NCBI GenBank assembly: GCA_902493335.1
Contig: CABUPJ010000062.1
Coordinates: 1 to 10,507 of the forward strand
Source: an uncultured Porphyromonadaceae bacterium
Lineage (GTDB): Bacteria > Bacteroidota > Bacteroidia > Bacteroidales > Muribaculaceae
Reading direction: 5' to 3'
Length of the DNA stretch: 10,507 nt
The notes beneath the pieces were generated by a model. It ran no database searches. It worked only from the letters and a program-made list of their open reading frames with translations, and was not told the DNA's origin. Shown here piece by piece: positions 1-6,517 of the stretch. The translations under genes were made by a program, and so were the position numbers. The stretch's first letter is position 1. Every line of letters starts with the position of its first letter.

Positions 1-49
1 TGCACAGACAGTATTTTTAACACTTTCCGCTTGCGCGAGTCCTAGATTT

Positions 50-71
50 CCGCGGGCACTTGTGCCCGCGG
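50..71. repeat. Perfect hairpin, cttg loop
   Basis: Arms ccgcgggca (50-58) and tgcccgcgg (63-71) pair perfectly over 9 bp around a cttg loop. The same loop sequence occurs in the hairpin at 9741-9756 with an unrelated stem. No T-run follows, so this is not an obvious intrinsic terminator. Confidence 0.8.
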
Positions 72-93
72 GAAGAGTCCGCAACTACAGTCC

Positions 94-110
94 CGACTCC
101 GGCGGAGTCG
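94..110. repeat. Perfect hairpin, ggc loop
   Basis: Arms cgactcc (94-100) and ggagtcg (104-110) pair perfectly over 7 bp around ggc. A smaller hairpin of similar form, gacgt/acgtc around att, follows at 121-133. Confidence 0.75.
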
Positions 111-138
111 CACTTTGCCCGACGTATTACGTCTATTC

Positions 139-158
139 GGCCGTGGCATGCCACGGCC
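139..158. repeat. Perfect 20-bp palindrome
   Basis: ggccgtggca and tgccacggcc are exact reverse complements with no spacer. As RNA or single-stranded DNA it would fold with the central bases unpaired; as duplex DNA it is a symmetric site. In context it is most simply another member of the hairpin array. Confidence 0.8.
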
Positions 159-198
159 CTACTGTAATTATTTGTGTTGCAACGGCTTCGAGTAGGTC

Positions 199-224
199 GG
201 CCGCCCATGAAGCATGTGGCGGCC
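199..224. repeat. Long hairpin with nested stem
   Basis: ggccgcc (199-205) pairs with ggcggcc (218-224). The interior adds catg (206-209) with catg (213-216) around aag, leaving one bulged base (217). About 11 bp are paired in total. Confidence 0.75.
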
Positions 225-269
225 GCTTCAGCTCTTGCACCTGACGCGTTGGTTTCTTGGCTATAAAAC

Positions 270-337
270 GACGTCCGGCAGGACGTCTGTGGCTTCATAA
301 CCGGGTACATCGAGGCCGAAGGCTGAGATGTGCCCGG
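270..337. repeat. Hairpin, cataacc linker, second hairpin (repeat module A)
   Basis: Hairpin gacgtcc (270-276) / ggacgtc (281-287) with loop ggca is followed by the linker tgtggcttcataacc (288-302). A second stem then forms from ccgggtacatc (301-311) and gatgtgcccgg (327-337), 11 bp with one G-T wobble. The same order (short hairpin, GTG..CATAACC linker, C/G-rich strand) recurs at 9919-9951 and 10106-10159 in the right-hand array. This links the two flanks as members of one repeat family. Confidence 0.65.
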
Positions 338-356
338 CAAGCAGAAAGGCAGTAAA

Positions 357-373
357 GATGTCTGTAAGACATC
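357..373. repeat. Hairpin, tgtaa loop
   Basis: Arms gatgtc (357-362) and gacatc (368-373) pair over 6 bp around tgtaa. It is the last clear stem of the left array before the panB terminator. Confidence 0.65.
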
Positions 374-439
374 GATTTAACCGGCGAAAAACAAAGATTT
401 ACAGTAGAGCCGGATTGCCCGGTTTCACTGACAACAAAC

Positions 440-466
440 AGCGCCCGGCCTGTGGGGTCGGGCGCT
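440..466 (-). terminator. Probable terminator of panB
   Basis: agcgcccg (440-447) pairs with cgggcgct (459-466) over 8 bp. It lies about 25 bases beyond the panB stop when read on the minus strand. After the stem the minus strand continues gtttgttgtc, a T-rich though not pure T tract. Position and shape fit an intrinsic terminator. The flanking cagc-rich sequence could extend the stem imperfectly. Confidence 0.55.
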
Positions 467-489
467 GCTGCTGTTGGCTGTATGTCAGA

Positions 490-1311
490 TTAGTATTGCT
501 CTGAGGCGTTGGGGAAGTCAGAGGTCTTGACGTCGTCGATATAGCGCGACACGGCCTGGTTGATGACCGACGAGAGGTCGGCGTAGCGGCGCAGGAATTT
601 TGGCGAGAAGCCCTGGTTGATGCCGAGCATGTCGTGCATCACGAGCACCTGTCCGTCGACACCGCCGCCGGCGCCGATGCCGATGACGGGTATCGACACC
701 TCTTTGGCGACACGTTCGGCGAGTTTGGCCGGTATCTTCTCGAGCACGAGGGCGAAGCAGCCTATCTCTTCGAGCATGCGGGCGTCAGAAACGAGCTTTT
801 CGGCTTCGGCCTCTTCTTTGGCGCGCACGGCATAGGTGCCGAACTTGTTGATCGACTGCGGCGTTAGGCCGAGGTGGCCCATCACGGGAATACCGGCGCA
901 GAGGATGCGCTCGATCGATTCGCGTATTTCGGCGCCGCCTTCCATCTTGACGGCTTCGGCGTGGCTCTCCTTCATGATTCTGATTGCCGAGGCAAGCGCC
1001 TCTTTCGAGTTGCCCTGATATGAGCCGAAAGGCATGTCGCAGACGACAAGCGCGCGGTTGACGCCCTTGATGACGCTTTTGGCGTGATAGATCATCTGGT
1101 CAAGGGTGATCGGCAGAGTCGTCATGTTGCCGGCCATCACGTTAGAGGCCGAGTCGCCAACGAGGATGACATCGATGCCGGCCTCGTCGATGAGTTTGGC
1201 CATAGAGTAGTCGTAAGCCGTCAGCATAGCGATCTTCTCGCCGCGGCTTTTCATCTCGATCAGACGTTTGGTCGTGACCTTGCGGTCTTTATCTACTGTG
1301 TTTGTTGACAT
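490..1311 (-). CDS. panB: 3-methyl-2-oxobutanoate hydroxymethyltransferase (ketopantoate hydroxymethyltransferase)
   Basis: PanB transfers a hydroxymethyl group from 5,10-methylene-tetrahydrofolate to 2-oxoisovalerate to make ketopantoate, the first committed step of pantothenate and CoA synthesis, in the cytoplasm. The 273-residue product is close to the family's usual length and covers the whole TIM-barrel fold. Visible motifs are VGDSASNVMAG (51-61), DMPFGSY (92-98), KMEGG (122-126), GHLGLTPQS (145-153), LEKIP (190-194) and GIGAGGGVDGQVLVMHDMLG. By family knowledge D53, D92 and E124 should bind Mg2+ and E191 should be the catalytic acid/base; all are present. The ATG at 1311 was chosen because the 26 extra codons reachable upstream (to 1389) encode an atypical Cys/Tyr-rich stretch, cross the predicted promoter and overlap the next gene's stop codon. 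No other pantothenate gene is in the window. Confidence 0.96.
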   Translation of the reverse strand: MSTNTVDKDRKVTTKRLIEMKSRGEKIAMLTAYDYSMAKLIDEAGIDVILVGDSASNVMAGNMTTLPITLDQMIYHAKSVIKGVNRALVVCDMPFGSYQGNSKEALASAIRIMKESHAEAVKMEGGAEIRESIERILCAGIPVMGHLGLTPQSINKFGTYAVRAKEEAEAEKLVSDARMLEEIGCFALVLEKIPAKLAERVAKEVSIPVIGIGAGGGVDGQVLVMHDMLGINQGFSPKFLRRYADLSSVINQAVSRYIDDVKTSDFPNASEQY

Positions 1312-1345
1312 TTCGTTTTTATTGGTTAAACAAAATTTGACGCGG

Positions 1346-1353
1346 CAAAGGTA
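1346..1353 (-). promoter_or_regulatory. Putative -7 box of panB promoter
   Basis: Read on the minus strand this is TACCTTTG, an exact fit to the Bacteroidota -7 consensus TAnnTTTG. It lies in the 67-base gap between the protease stop and the panB ATG and would give a leader of roughly 28 bases. No convincing -33 TTG is seen at the expected distance. With no terminator between the genes, panB may also receive read-through from the protease gene. Confidence 0.5.
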
Positions 1354-1378
1354 AGCATAAAAACGATACGGCAGACAT

Positions 1379-3673
1379 TTAAATGACAATTTTTGCCACT
1401 GTCGCGCCGACTCTCACGATATAGACGCCATGGCCCGGACAGTCGACGATGCCGTCGGCGCTCACGCCTATCAGCGTGCCGCTGAGGTCATAGACGGTCG
1501 CGACGGCTCCGGCGGGGAGGCCGGTGACGACGATGCGGCCGTTGTCGGCGCTGATCGTGACAGAGTCGCCGGCGATGTCGGCGACGCCCGAGTCTGAGTC
1601 ATCGACGATGTTTAGCTCGCCCCACTGCGGGTCGGCGGCATAGAGGGCCGCACATCCGGCGGGCACATGCAGCGTGATCTTCGATTTCTCGCATCCGTCG
1701 AAGATGCCGTTGCCGGTTGTCGGCATTGAGGCGGCGTCGCGCCACTGCACGTGGACGTCTTTGAGCTGGGTGCAGTAGTTGAAGGCCGCGTTGCTGATAT
1801 ATGTGACGCTTGACGGCAGCACGAGCTTTTTCATCGATGTTGACTGGAAGGCGCATGTGCCGATGACCGTGAGCCCTTCGGGCAGCCTGACGACATCGAC
1901 CTCGCAGGCATTGAAGCCCCAGCCGCCGATTTCGCGCAGACCCGACGGCTGCTCGAATTCGAGGCTGCCGATGGTCGTGAAATCGAGCGAGCCGAAAGCT
2001 ATCGTCCTGACATTGCGTCCGATGACGAGGCTGTTGACTTTGCTCTGCGAGAATGCACCCTCGCCGATTTCCTCGACGGCAACGGTGTGGCCCTGATGGC
2101 TGACTGTTGCCGGTATCACGACGTCGCCCGAGTAGCTGGCGCCGCGGGCGTTGCGGCGTGTGACGACGGCGCGCTCGCCGTCGATGAGATAGTAGACGCC
2201 ATCGATGCGCACGACGCCGGGGTCCATATCGTCGTCAAGCACTTCGTTGGCATAGGTCTTGACACCGCCGCTGACATTGACATCGACATAGCTCATGCGC
2301 ATGTCGCCGAAAGTGGCGCGCACCCATTCGCCGCCGTTGGCACGGCAGACGGCCCGCAGACGGTAGTCGCCGTCGGCGATGGCGTCGTCGAACATAATCT
2401 CGCCGATATAGGCCTGGGTGTCGTTACTGATGGTCCGTTTGACGATATAGCGTACCTCGTCGGTCACTTTATTGCGCACCTCGACGCCGGTATCGATGGT
2501 CGACGGTGTGCCGCTGTGGATGAAGCAGGAAATCGAGCAGGCGATGCGGTTGCCCTGTTCCCAGGCGAAGTCTGACGCCGACCCGGCGGTGATGGCGGCG
2601 GGATTGCCGGCGTCGGGCATGATTGAATAGAAATATCCCGGCGAGGCGTCAAAGCCTGTCGCCGAGGTGAGGTAATAGCCCGACGAGCCCGGGCCCCAGC
2701 CGAAATTGAAGTGGAAATAGCCCTCGCTGTCATAGCCGTCACAGACAAATGAATGGCCGCCGCCTGAGCTGCCGCCTTCATAGTTTACCGGCCGGCCGGC
2801 GTCGAGCTCGGTGCGCAGCGTCTCTTCGTAATAGTCGCGGGTGCAGTTGTTGCGCTCAAGATGTCTGAGGCTTCTGTCGTAGCCGAAATAATCGATGAGA
2901 CCCGGGGTGTTGAGCGCCGCGCCGCTCTCGCCCGTGCCGTAGTTCGTCGAGTTGGCGATGCCGCAGTCTCTCAGGAGAAGGGCCACGGCGTTTTTAGACT
3001 CTTCGCTGTCGCCGTCGCTGCCGTAGTAGTTGTAGACGGGCTTCATCAGATCCCAGCGGTAGACCGATTTCGAGAAATCGGCCGAGAGCGTGAGCCCGTC
3101 GGTCGTGTATGTGTGAGATCCGCGGCCGACGGCGGGATACTGATGGAAATACATGATCTGGCTGATTGCGGTATTGACGCAGCCGGTGACGCATCGCTGT
3201 CCGTCAATGACCGGGCACATGAGGTTGAAAGGATGGCCCTGGGCCCACGACGTCTCGCCAAGCAGCGGCGCGACACTGCGGCCGGGCGTGTGGCGCGGAG
3301 CGATGACGGCGTTGTGTCTGCCGAGAGCTTCGACCTCGGCGGCATAGCCGTCAAGAAGACCCTTGACGGCGTCGGGTATGTTGCCGGCGTCGAAAGTTCC
3401 CGTCGGCGAGTATGCTAACACGGCCTGAGGCACACGGTCGTCGGCAGCGACGACAGCCCAGCCGCCGCCCTCTGAGTTAAAGACAAAATAATTGCCGGCG
3501 TCGAGGCTCAGCTCGAGAGCGAGTGACGACGGAGCGCGGCGTGTGTCGCCCTGATGGCGCGAGATGGCGGCCCGGGCCTTCGACATGGCTTCGGCGTGGC
3601 CTATGGGAGCGCCCCAGGCGCCATGACATAGCATTAGCGCGCTTGCGATGGAGAGGTAAGTGCGTAGTTTCAT
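1379..3673 (-). CDS. Secreted C10-family (streptopain-like) cysteine protease with BspA-type leucine-rich repeats
   Basis: A 764-residue exported protease. Residues 1-21 form a signal peptide (hydrophobic SIASALMLCHGAWG). About 22-135 match the inhibitory propeptide of C10 zymogens. The peptidase domain spans about 136-355: catalytic Cys165 in CVTGCVNTAISQIMYFHQYP, catalytic His307 in GGGHSFVCDGY, and the downstream FNFGWG with Trp326. This is the layout of streptococcal SpeB and the Bacteroides C10 proteases. Residues about 356-475 look like a beta-sandwich linker. About 510-690 hold BspA/LRR_5 repeats (IGEGAF, IGTCAF, ISNAAF, closing with LHVPAGCAALYAADPQW). About 695-764 end in GVYIVRVGATVAKIVI, like a type IX secretion C-terminal signal. 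It is likely surface-exposed or released, degrading host or dietary protein. The nearest gene downstream, panB, seems unrelated. Confidence 0.93.
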   Translation of the reverse strand: MKLRTYLSIASALMLCHGAWGAPIGHAEAMSKARAAISRHQGDTRRAPSSLALELSLDAGNYFVFNSEGGGWAVVAADDRVPQAVLAYSPTGTFDAGNIPDAVKGLLDGYAAEVEALGRHNAVIAPRHTPGRSVAPLLGETSWAQGHPFNLMCPVIDGQRCVTGCVNTAISQIMYFHQYPAVGRGSHTYTTDGLTLSADFSKSVYRWDLMKPVYNYYGSDGDSEESKNAVALLLRDCGIANSTNYGTGESGAALNTPGLIDYFGYDRSLRHLERNNCTRDYYEETLRTELDAGRPVNYEGGSSGGGHSFVCDGYDSEGYFHFNFGWGPGSSGYYLTSATGFDASPGYFYSIMPDAGNPAAITAGSASDFAWEQGNRIACSISCFIHSGTPSTIDTGVEVRNKVTDEVRYIVKRTISNDTQAYIGEIMFDDAIADGDYRLRAVCRANGGEWVRATFGDMRMSYVDVNVSGGVKTYANEVLDDDMDPGVVRIDGVYYLIDGERAVVTRRNARGASYSGDVVIPATVSHQGHTVAVEEIGEGAFSQSKVNSLVIGRNVRTIAFGSLDFTTIGSLEFEQPSGLREIGGWGFNACEVDVVRLPEGLTVIGTCAFQSTSMKKLVLPSSVTYISNAAFNYCTQLKDVHVQWRDAASMPTTGNGIFDGCEKSKITLHVPAGCAALYAADPQWGELNIVDDSDSGVADIAGDSVTISADNGRIVVTGLPAGAVATVYDLSGTLIGVSADGIVDCPGHGVYIVRVGATVAKIVI

Positions 3674-3710
3674 AAAAAGCTTTGTATATTAATGTGATAA
3701 ATTAGTGTCG

Positions 3711-3741
3711 CAAAGATAACGCTAATAGTGATGCGAAACAA
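3711..3741 (-). promoter_or_regulatory. Promoter of the C10 protease gene
   Basis: On the minus strand, TTG (3741-3739) is followed after 20 bases by TATCTTTG (3718-3711). This fits the Bacteroidota -33/-7 arrangement, with an exact TAnnTTTG. Transcription would start near 3704, leaving a leader of about 30 bases to the ATG at 3673. Confidence 0.65.
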
Positions 3742-3847
3742 GCATTCAGGCTCAACTTATCAATTATGGCGCCTTCACGGCCAATAAACCCGGATGATGA
3801 ATATCGTTTTTACCGACCGATACTCCAGAAAATACGCCATTTGGTAG

Positions 3848-3893
3848 TCGATTTTTCGCAGAGTTTTCTCTATTGGTCGTTTTTGAAAATCGA
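3848..3893. promoter_or_regulatory. Inverted repeat in the divergent intergenic region
   Basis: tcgatttt (3848-3855) and aaaatcga (3886-3893) are exact 8-bp reverse complements separated by 30 bases, upstream of the rightward promoter box. A shorter related pair, cggccaata near 3779 and tattggtcg near 3871, overlaps the same region. These could be regulator sites or chance in AT-rich DNA. Confidence 0.25.
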
Positions 3894-3919
3894 GCCAACT
3901 ATTTACAGGGTATAAGCGT

Positions 3920-3927
3920 TACTTTTG
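3920..3927 (+). promoter_or_regulatory. -7 box of the exporter operon promoter
   Basis: TACTTTTG is an exact TAnnTTTG match, 64 bases before the tolC-type start at 3984, so transcription should begin near 3934. No clear -33 TTG lies 19-20 bases upstream (the sequence there is ccaactattta). That may indicate a weak or activator-dependent promoter. Confidence 0.5.
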
Positions 3928-3931
3928 TATG

Positions 3932-3950
3932 ACAGTTATGTTAATACTGT
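3932..3950. promoter_or_regulatory. Candidate operator at the exporter transcription start
   Basis: acagt (3932-3936) and actgt (3946-3950) form a 5-bp inverted repeat with a 9-base spacer. It begins a few bases past the -7 box and overlaps the predicted transcription start, where a dimeric repressor (TetR or MarR type) would bind. No regulator gene is in the window and the arms are short, so this is tentative. Confidence 0.3.
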
Positions 3951-3957
3951 TTGAAAG

Positions 3958-3987
3958 ATGTTAAACCGTTTCAACTACCAATCATGA
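3958..3987 (+). CDS. Possible 9-codon leader ORF overlapping the exporter start
   Basis: An ATG at 3958 opens MLNRFNYQS and stops at TGA (3985-3987), sharing ATGA with the start codon of the channel gene at 3984. It lies wholly within the predicted leader RNA. A stop/start overlap suggests translational coupling, as known for leader peptides of some resistance genes. At nine codons it could easily be chance. Confidence 0.2.
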   Translation: MLNRFNYQS

Positions 3988-5429
3988 AACTCAAGTCTTT
4001 ACTGGCGTTTGCCGCCATTTCGATATGTGCCGGGGCACAGACTCCGTCGGGCGTGGTGTCGCTCGACTCCTGTCGCGCCATGGCTCTGTCGAGCAACAAA
4101 CAGCTGATGATCAGCCGGCAGAAAATCAAAACAGCCGGATATCAGAAGAAAGAGGCTTTCGCGGCCTATCTGCCGGCGCTCGACTTTGCGGGCGGCTATG
4201 CCTATAACCAGAAGGAACTGTCGATTTTTTCGTCAGACCAGCATCTGCCCACGATGACTTTCAATCCGGCCAAACAGACCTACGAGTACAATCTGGTGAC
4301 AAATCCCGAGACCGGTATGCCGATAAAAGGTCCCGATGGCCAGTATATACCCGAGACCGTCGCCCTTATCCCCAAAGACGCGATGACATTCGACATCCAC
4401 AACGTCTTCTTCGGCGCCGTCACCCTCACGCAGCCTGTCTTCATGGGTGGCAAGATTGTCGCCATGAACAAGATCACCGGCTATGCCGAGGAGCTGGCCC
4501 GGCAGCTCAACGACAGCGAGGCCGAGAATGTCATCTATGCCGTCGACGCGGCCTACTGGATGGTCGTCTCGCTCAAGGCCAAGGAGAAGCTTGCCCGCAG
4601 CTACGTCAATCTGCTCGACACGCTGTCGCATAACGTCGGCCTGATGCTCGAGCAGGGCGTCGCGACCCGCAGCGACATGCTCAGTGTCGACGTCAAGCTC
4701 AATTCGGCCCGGGTCGACCTCGTCAAGGTCGAGAACGGTCTGTCGCTCGCCCGCATGGCTCTCGCCCAGGTGTGCGGCCTGCCGGTCAACAGCGTCTTCG
4801 CCCTCGCCGACGAAGATGACGTCAGCGCAACTCCCGATGCCGACATCGCCACACAATATAATATGGAGGATGTCTACGCCCGCCGTCCCGACCTCCGTGC
4901 CCTCGAGCTCGGCGTCAATATCGCCGGTCAGCAGAAACGCGTCGCCATGTCGTCGATGTTGCCCAACGTAGCTGTCGTCGGAGCATATTCGTTCTCAAAC
5001 CCCAACATGTATGACGGCTTCAGCAAACGTTTTGCCGGAGCGTTCTCTGTCGGCGCCACCGTCACCATTCCAATCTGGCACTGGGGCGGCAACTACAACA
5101 AATACAAAGCCGCCGCCAGCGAGGAGACAATCATGAAACTCAGGCTCGAAGACGCCCGCGACATGATTGACCTTCAGGTGAGCCAGGCCTCGTTCAAGGC
5201 CCAGGAGGCATACCGCACCCTCACCATGACCGACGTAAACCTCCGCAAGGCCGACGATAACCTGCGCACCGCCACTATCTCATTCCGCGAGGGCATCGCC
5301 ACGACCGACAACGTCATGGAGGCACAGACAGCGTGGCTCAAGGCCCACTCCGAACAAATCGACGCCATGATCGACGTGCGTCTCTGCAACACCTATCTGA
5401 GCAAGGCCCTCGGCACCCTCAGATATTGA
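3984..5429 (+). CDS. TolC-family outer-membrane efflux channel
   Basis: A 481-residue OEP/TolC-type protein that should form the trimeric outer-membrane and periplasmic tunnel of a tripartite exporter. Residues 1-18 are a signal peptide (MKLKSLLAFAAISICAGA) with probable cleavage before Gln19. There is no lipobox, because Ile rather than Gly/Ala/Ser precedes the Cys, so it is not a lipoprotein. Two homologous helical halves are visible: SLDSCRAMALSSNKQLMISRQ (26-46) with QPVFMGGK (150-157) and LEQGVATRSDMLSVDVKLNSA (222-242), then YARRPDLRALELGV (298-311) with IPIWHWGG (362-369) and FREGIATTDNVMEAQTAWL (434-452). A long polar stretch at about 75-135 precedes the first barrel strand, probably an extended surface loop. 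The ATG at 3984 is preferred to an in-frame TTG at 3951, because it places the signal peptide at the N-terminus. First gene of the exporter operon. Confidence 0.95.
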   Translation: MKLKSLLAFAAISICAGAQTPSGVVSLDSCRAMALSSNKQLMISRQKIKTAGYQKKEAFAAYLPALDFAGGYAYNQKELSIFSSDQHLPTMTFNPAKQTYEYNLVTNPETGMPIKGPDGQYIPETVALIPKDAMTFDIHNVFFGAVTLTQPVFMGGKIVAMNKITGYAEELARQLNDSEAENVIYAVDAAYWMVVSLKAKEKLARSYVNLLDTLSHNVGLMLEQGVATRSDMLSVDVKLNSARVDLVKVENGLSLARMALAQVCGLPVNSVFALADEDDVSATPDADIATQYNMEDVYARRPDLRALELGVNIAGQQKRVAMSSMLPNVAVVGAYSFSNPNMYDGFSKRFAGAFSVGATVTIPIWHWGGNYNKYKAAASEETIMKLRLEDARDMIDLQVSQASFKAQEAYRTLTMTDVNLRKADDNLRTATISFREGIATTDNVMEAQTAWLKAHSEQIDAMIDVRLCNTYLSKALGTLRY

Positions 5430-5444
5430 CCTTCAGCCATCAAC

Positions 5445-5466
5445 ATTATTCTTGTAAACAAATAAT
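5445..5466. promoter_or_regulatory. Inverted repeat and weak promoter-like box before the adaptor gene
   Basis: attatt (5445-5450) and aataat (5461-5466) flank cttgtaaaca in the 55-base gap between the channel and adaptor genes. TATTCTTG (5447-5454) differs by one base from TAnnTTTG, so a minor internal promoter is possible. AT-rich composition makes both easy to obtain by chance. Confidence 0.2.
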
Positions 5467-5484
5467 CAATATATAACCAACATC

Positions 5485-6498
5485 ATGGCAACAAACGATA
5501 ACAATATGAGCGCCGAACAGAAGACGGGACGCTCGCTGATCATCACCATGGCCGTCGTCATTCTGGTCATCGCCGTGATAGCCGTCATAGGCTTCATATT
5601 CATGAACAAACCCTCTGACATCATCGAGGGACAGGTCGAAGGTACCAACGTGCGCATCTCGGGCAAGCTGCCCGGCCGCGTCGTCGAGTTCTTCGTCGAA
5701 GAGGGCGACACTGTCTGCGCGGGCGATACCCTCGTGCGAATCCACTCGGCTGTCGTCGAGGCTCAGCTCACCGAGGCAAAAGCCATGCAGACCATCGCCA
5801 GGGCCCAGAACAAAAAGATTGACGCCGGCACACGCTCGCAGATTGTGGCCGCCGCCCGCGACATGGTCGAACAGGCCAAAGCCGCCGTGACGATAACCCA
5901 GAAGACATACACCCGCATGGAGAACCTCTTCAACCAGGGTGTCATCTCAGAGCAGAAACGCGACGAGGCCAAGGCCGCTTATGACGCCGCCGTAGCCGCC
6001 CACAACGCCGCAAAGAGCCAGTATGATCTCGCCGTGGCCGGTGCCCAGAACGAAGACAAGGAGTCGGCCGCCGCTCTCGTCGAGGCCGCCGGCGGCGGTG
6101 TCGACCAGGTCGAGGCCGTTCTCGCCGACAGCTACCTGACAGCGCCATGCGACGGCACAGTCGACGTCATCTATCCCGAAGCCGGCGAGCTCGTGGCCCT
6201 CGGAGCGCCGATCATGAGCCTGCTGCGCAATGACAAGCGCTGGGTCACCTTCAACGTCCGCGAGGAGCTGCTCAACGACCTCACGATGGGCAAGAAGATT
6301 AAAGTGATGATTCCCGCCCTCGGCAAAAAGGAAATCGAGGCCGAGATCTATTACATCCGCGACATGGGCAGCTATGCCACATGGCATTCCACAAAGTCTA
6401 CCGGCAGCTGGGACAGCCGCACGTTCGAGATCAAGGCACGTCCGACCGAACACGTCAAAGACCTCCGTCCGGGCATGTCGATAATATACGAAAAATAA
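5485..6498 (+). CDS. HlyD/EmrA-type periplasmic adaptor (membrane fusion protein)
   Basis: A 337-residue adaptor that should bridge the inner-membrane permeases to the TolC-type channel. A short cytoplasmic N-terminus is followed by one membrane anchor (about 18-40, SLIITMAVVILVIAVIAVIGF), leaving the rest in the periplasm. The biotinyl-lipoyl half-motifs lie at about 48-88 (GTNVRISGKLPGRVVEFFVE, then GDTLVRI) and about 213-248 (ADSYLTAPCDGTVDVIYPEA, then GAPIMSL). Between them, about 90-210, is an Ala/Gln-rich coiled-coil hairpin including the typical LFNQGVISEQKRDEAKAAYDA. About 250-320 form the beta-barrel domain (WVTFNVREELLNDLTMGKK). Length and order are normal for the YhiI/YbhG/EmrA group. 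It follows the channel gene by 55 bases and precedes the first permease by 19, consistent with one operon. No Shine-Dalgarno is seen; the leader reads ataaccaacatcATG. Confidence 0.94.
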   Translation: MATNDNNMSAEQKTGRSLIITMAVVILVIAVIAVIGFIFMNKPSDIIEGQVEGTNVRISGKLPGRVVEFFVEEGDTVCAGDTLVRIHSAVVEAQLTEAKAMQTIARAQNKKIDAGTRSQIVAAARDMVEQAKAAVTITQKTYTRMENLFNQGVISEQKRDEAKAAYDAAVAAHNAAKSQYDLAVAGAQNEDKESAAALVEAAGGGVDQVEAVLADSYLTAPCDGTVDVIYPEAGELVALGAPIMSLLRNDKRWVTFNVREELLNDLTMGKKIKVMIPALGKKEIEAEIYYIRDMGSYATWHSTKSTGSWDSRTFEIKARPTEHVKDLRPGMSIIYEK

Positions 6499-6517
6499 GT
6501 TTAAAACCAATACTATC

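Larger units (their letters stand above)
1..439. repeat. Left non-coding region with hairpin array
   Basis: No credible gene is visible; the short frames here lack domain character and are made of palindromes read through. Bases 1-49 show nothing recognisable. From 50 to 373 at least eight stem-loops follow each other: 50-71, 94-110, 121-133, 139-158, 199-224, 270-287, 301-337 and 357-373. Stems are mostly perfect and 5 to 11 bp long, and no two share the same arm sequence. Loops are short (cttg, ggc, att, ggca, tgtaa). Bases 374-424 hold only a weak aaccgg/ccggtt pair (379-384 with 419-424). The design matches the array at 9741-10324. A REP/BIME-like intergenic repeat cluster is the best guess; the function is unknown. 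Confidence 0.7.

Noticed and set aside
50..373. CRISPR array or tRNA genes in the left flank
   Set aside because: The stems are all different and unevenly spaced, with no constant repeat of CRISPR length, and no cloverleaf with TTCRA-type elements was seen.
1312..1389. Upstream start extending panB by 26 residues
   Set aside because: The extension overlaps the stop of the preceding gene, contains the promoter box and does not resemble the PanB N-terminus.
2087..3418. Long open frames on the plus strand (162 and 185 codons) inside the protease gene
   Set aside because: They lie antisense to a well-supported protein with clear catalytic motifs. GC-rich third positions create such frames, and their translations are low-complexity (Ala/Val/Asp-rich).
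3951..3983. TTG start adding 11 residues to the TolC-type protein
   Set aside because: It would bury the signal peptide behind a polar stretch (MKDVKPFQLPI); the ATG at 3984 gives a normal signal peptide.
4233..4856. 207-codon minus-strand frame opposite the TolC-type gene
   Set aside because: Shadow of codon bias: the plus-strand protein is conserved and complete, and the antisense product shows no recognisable domain.
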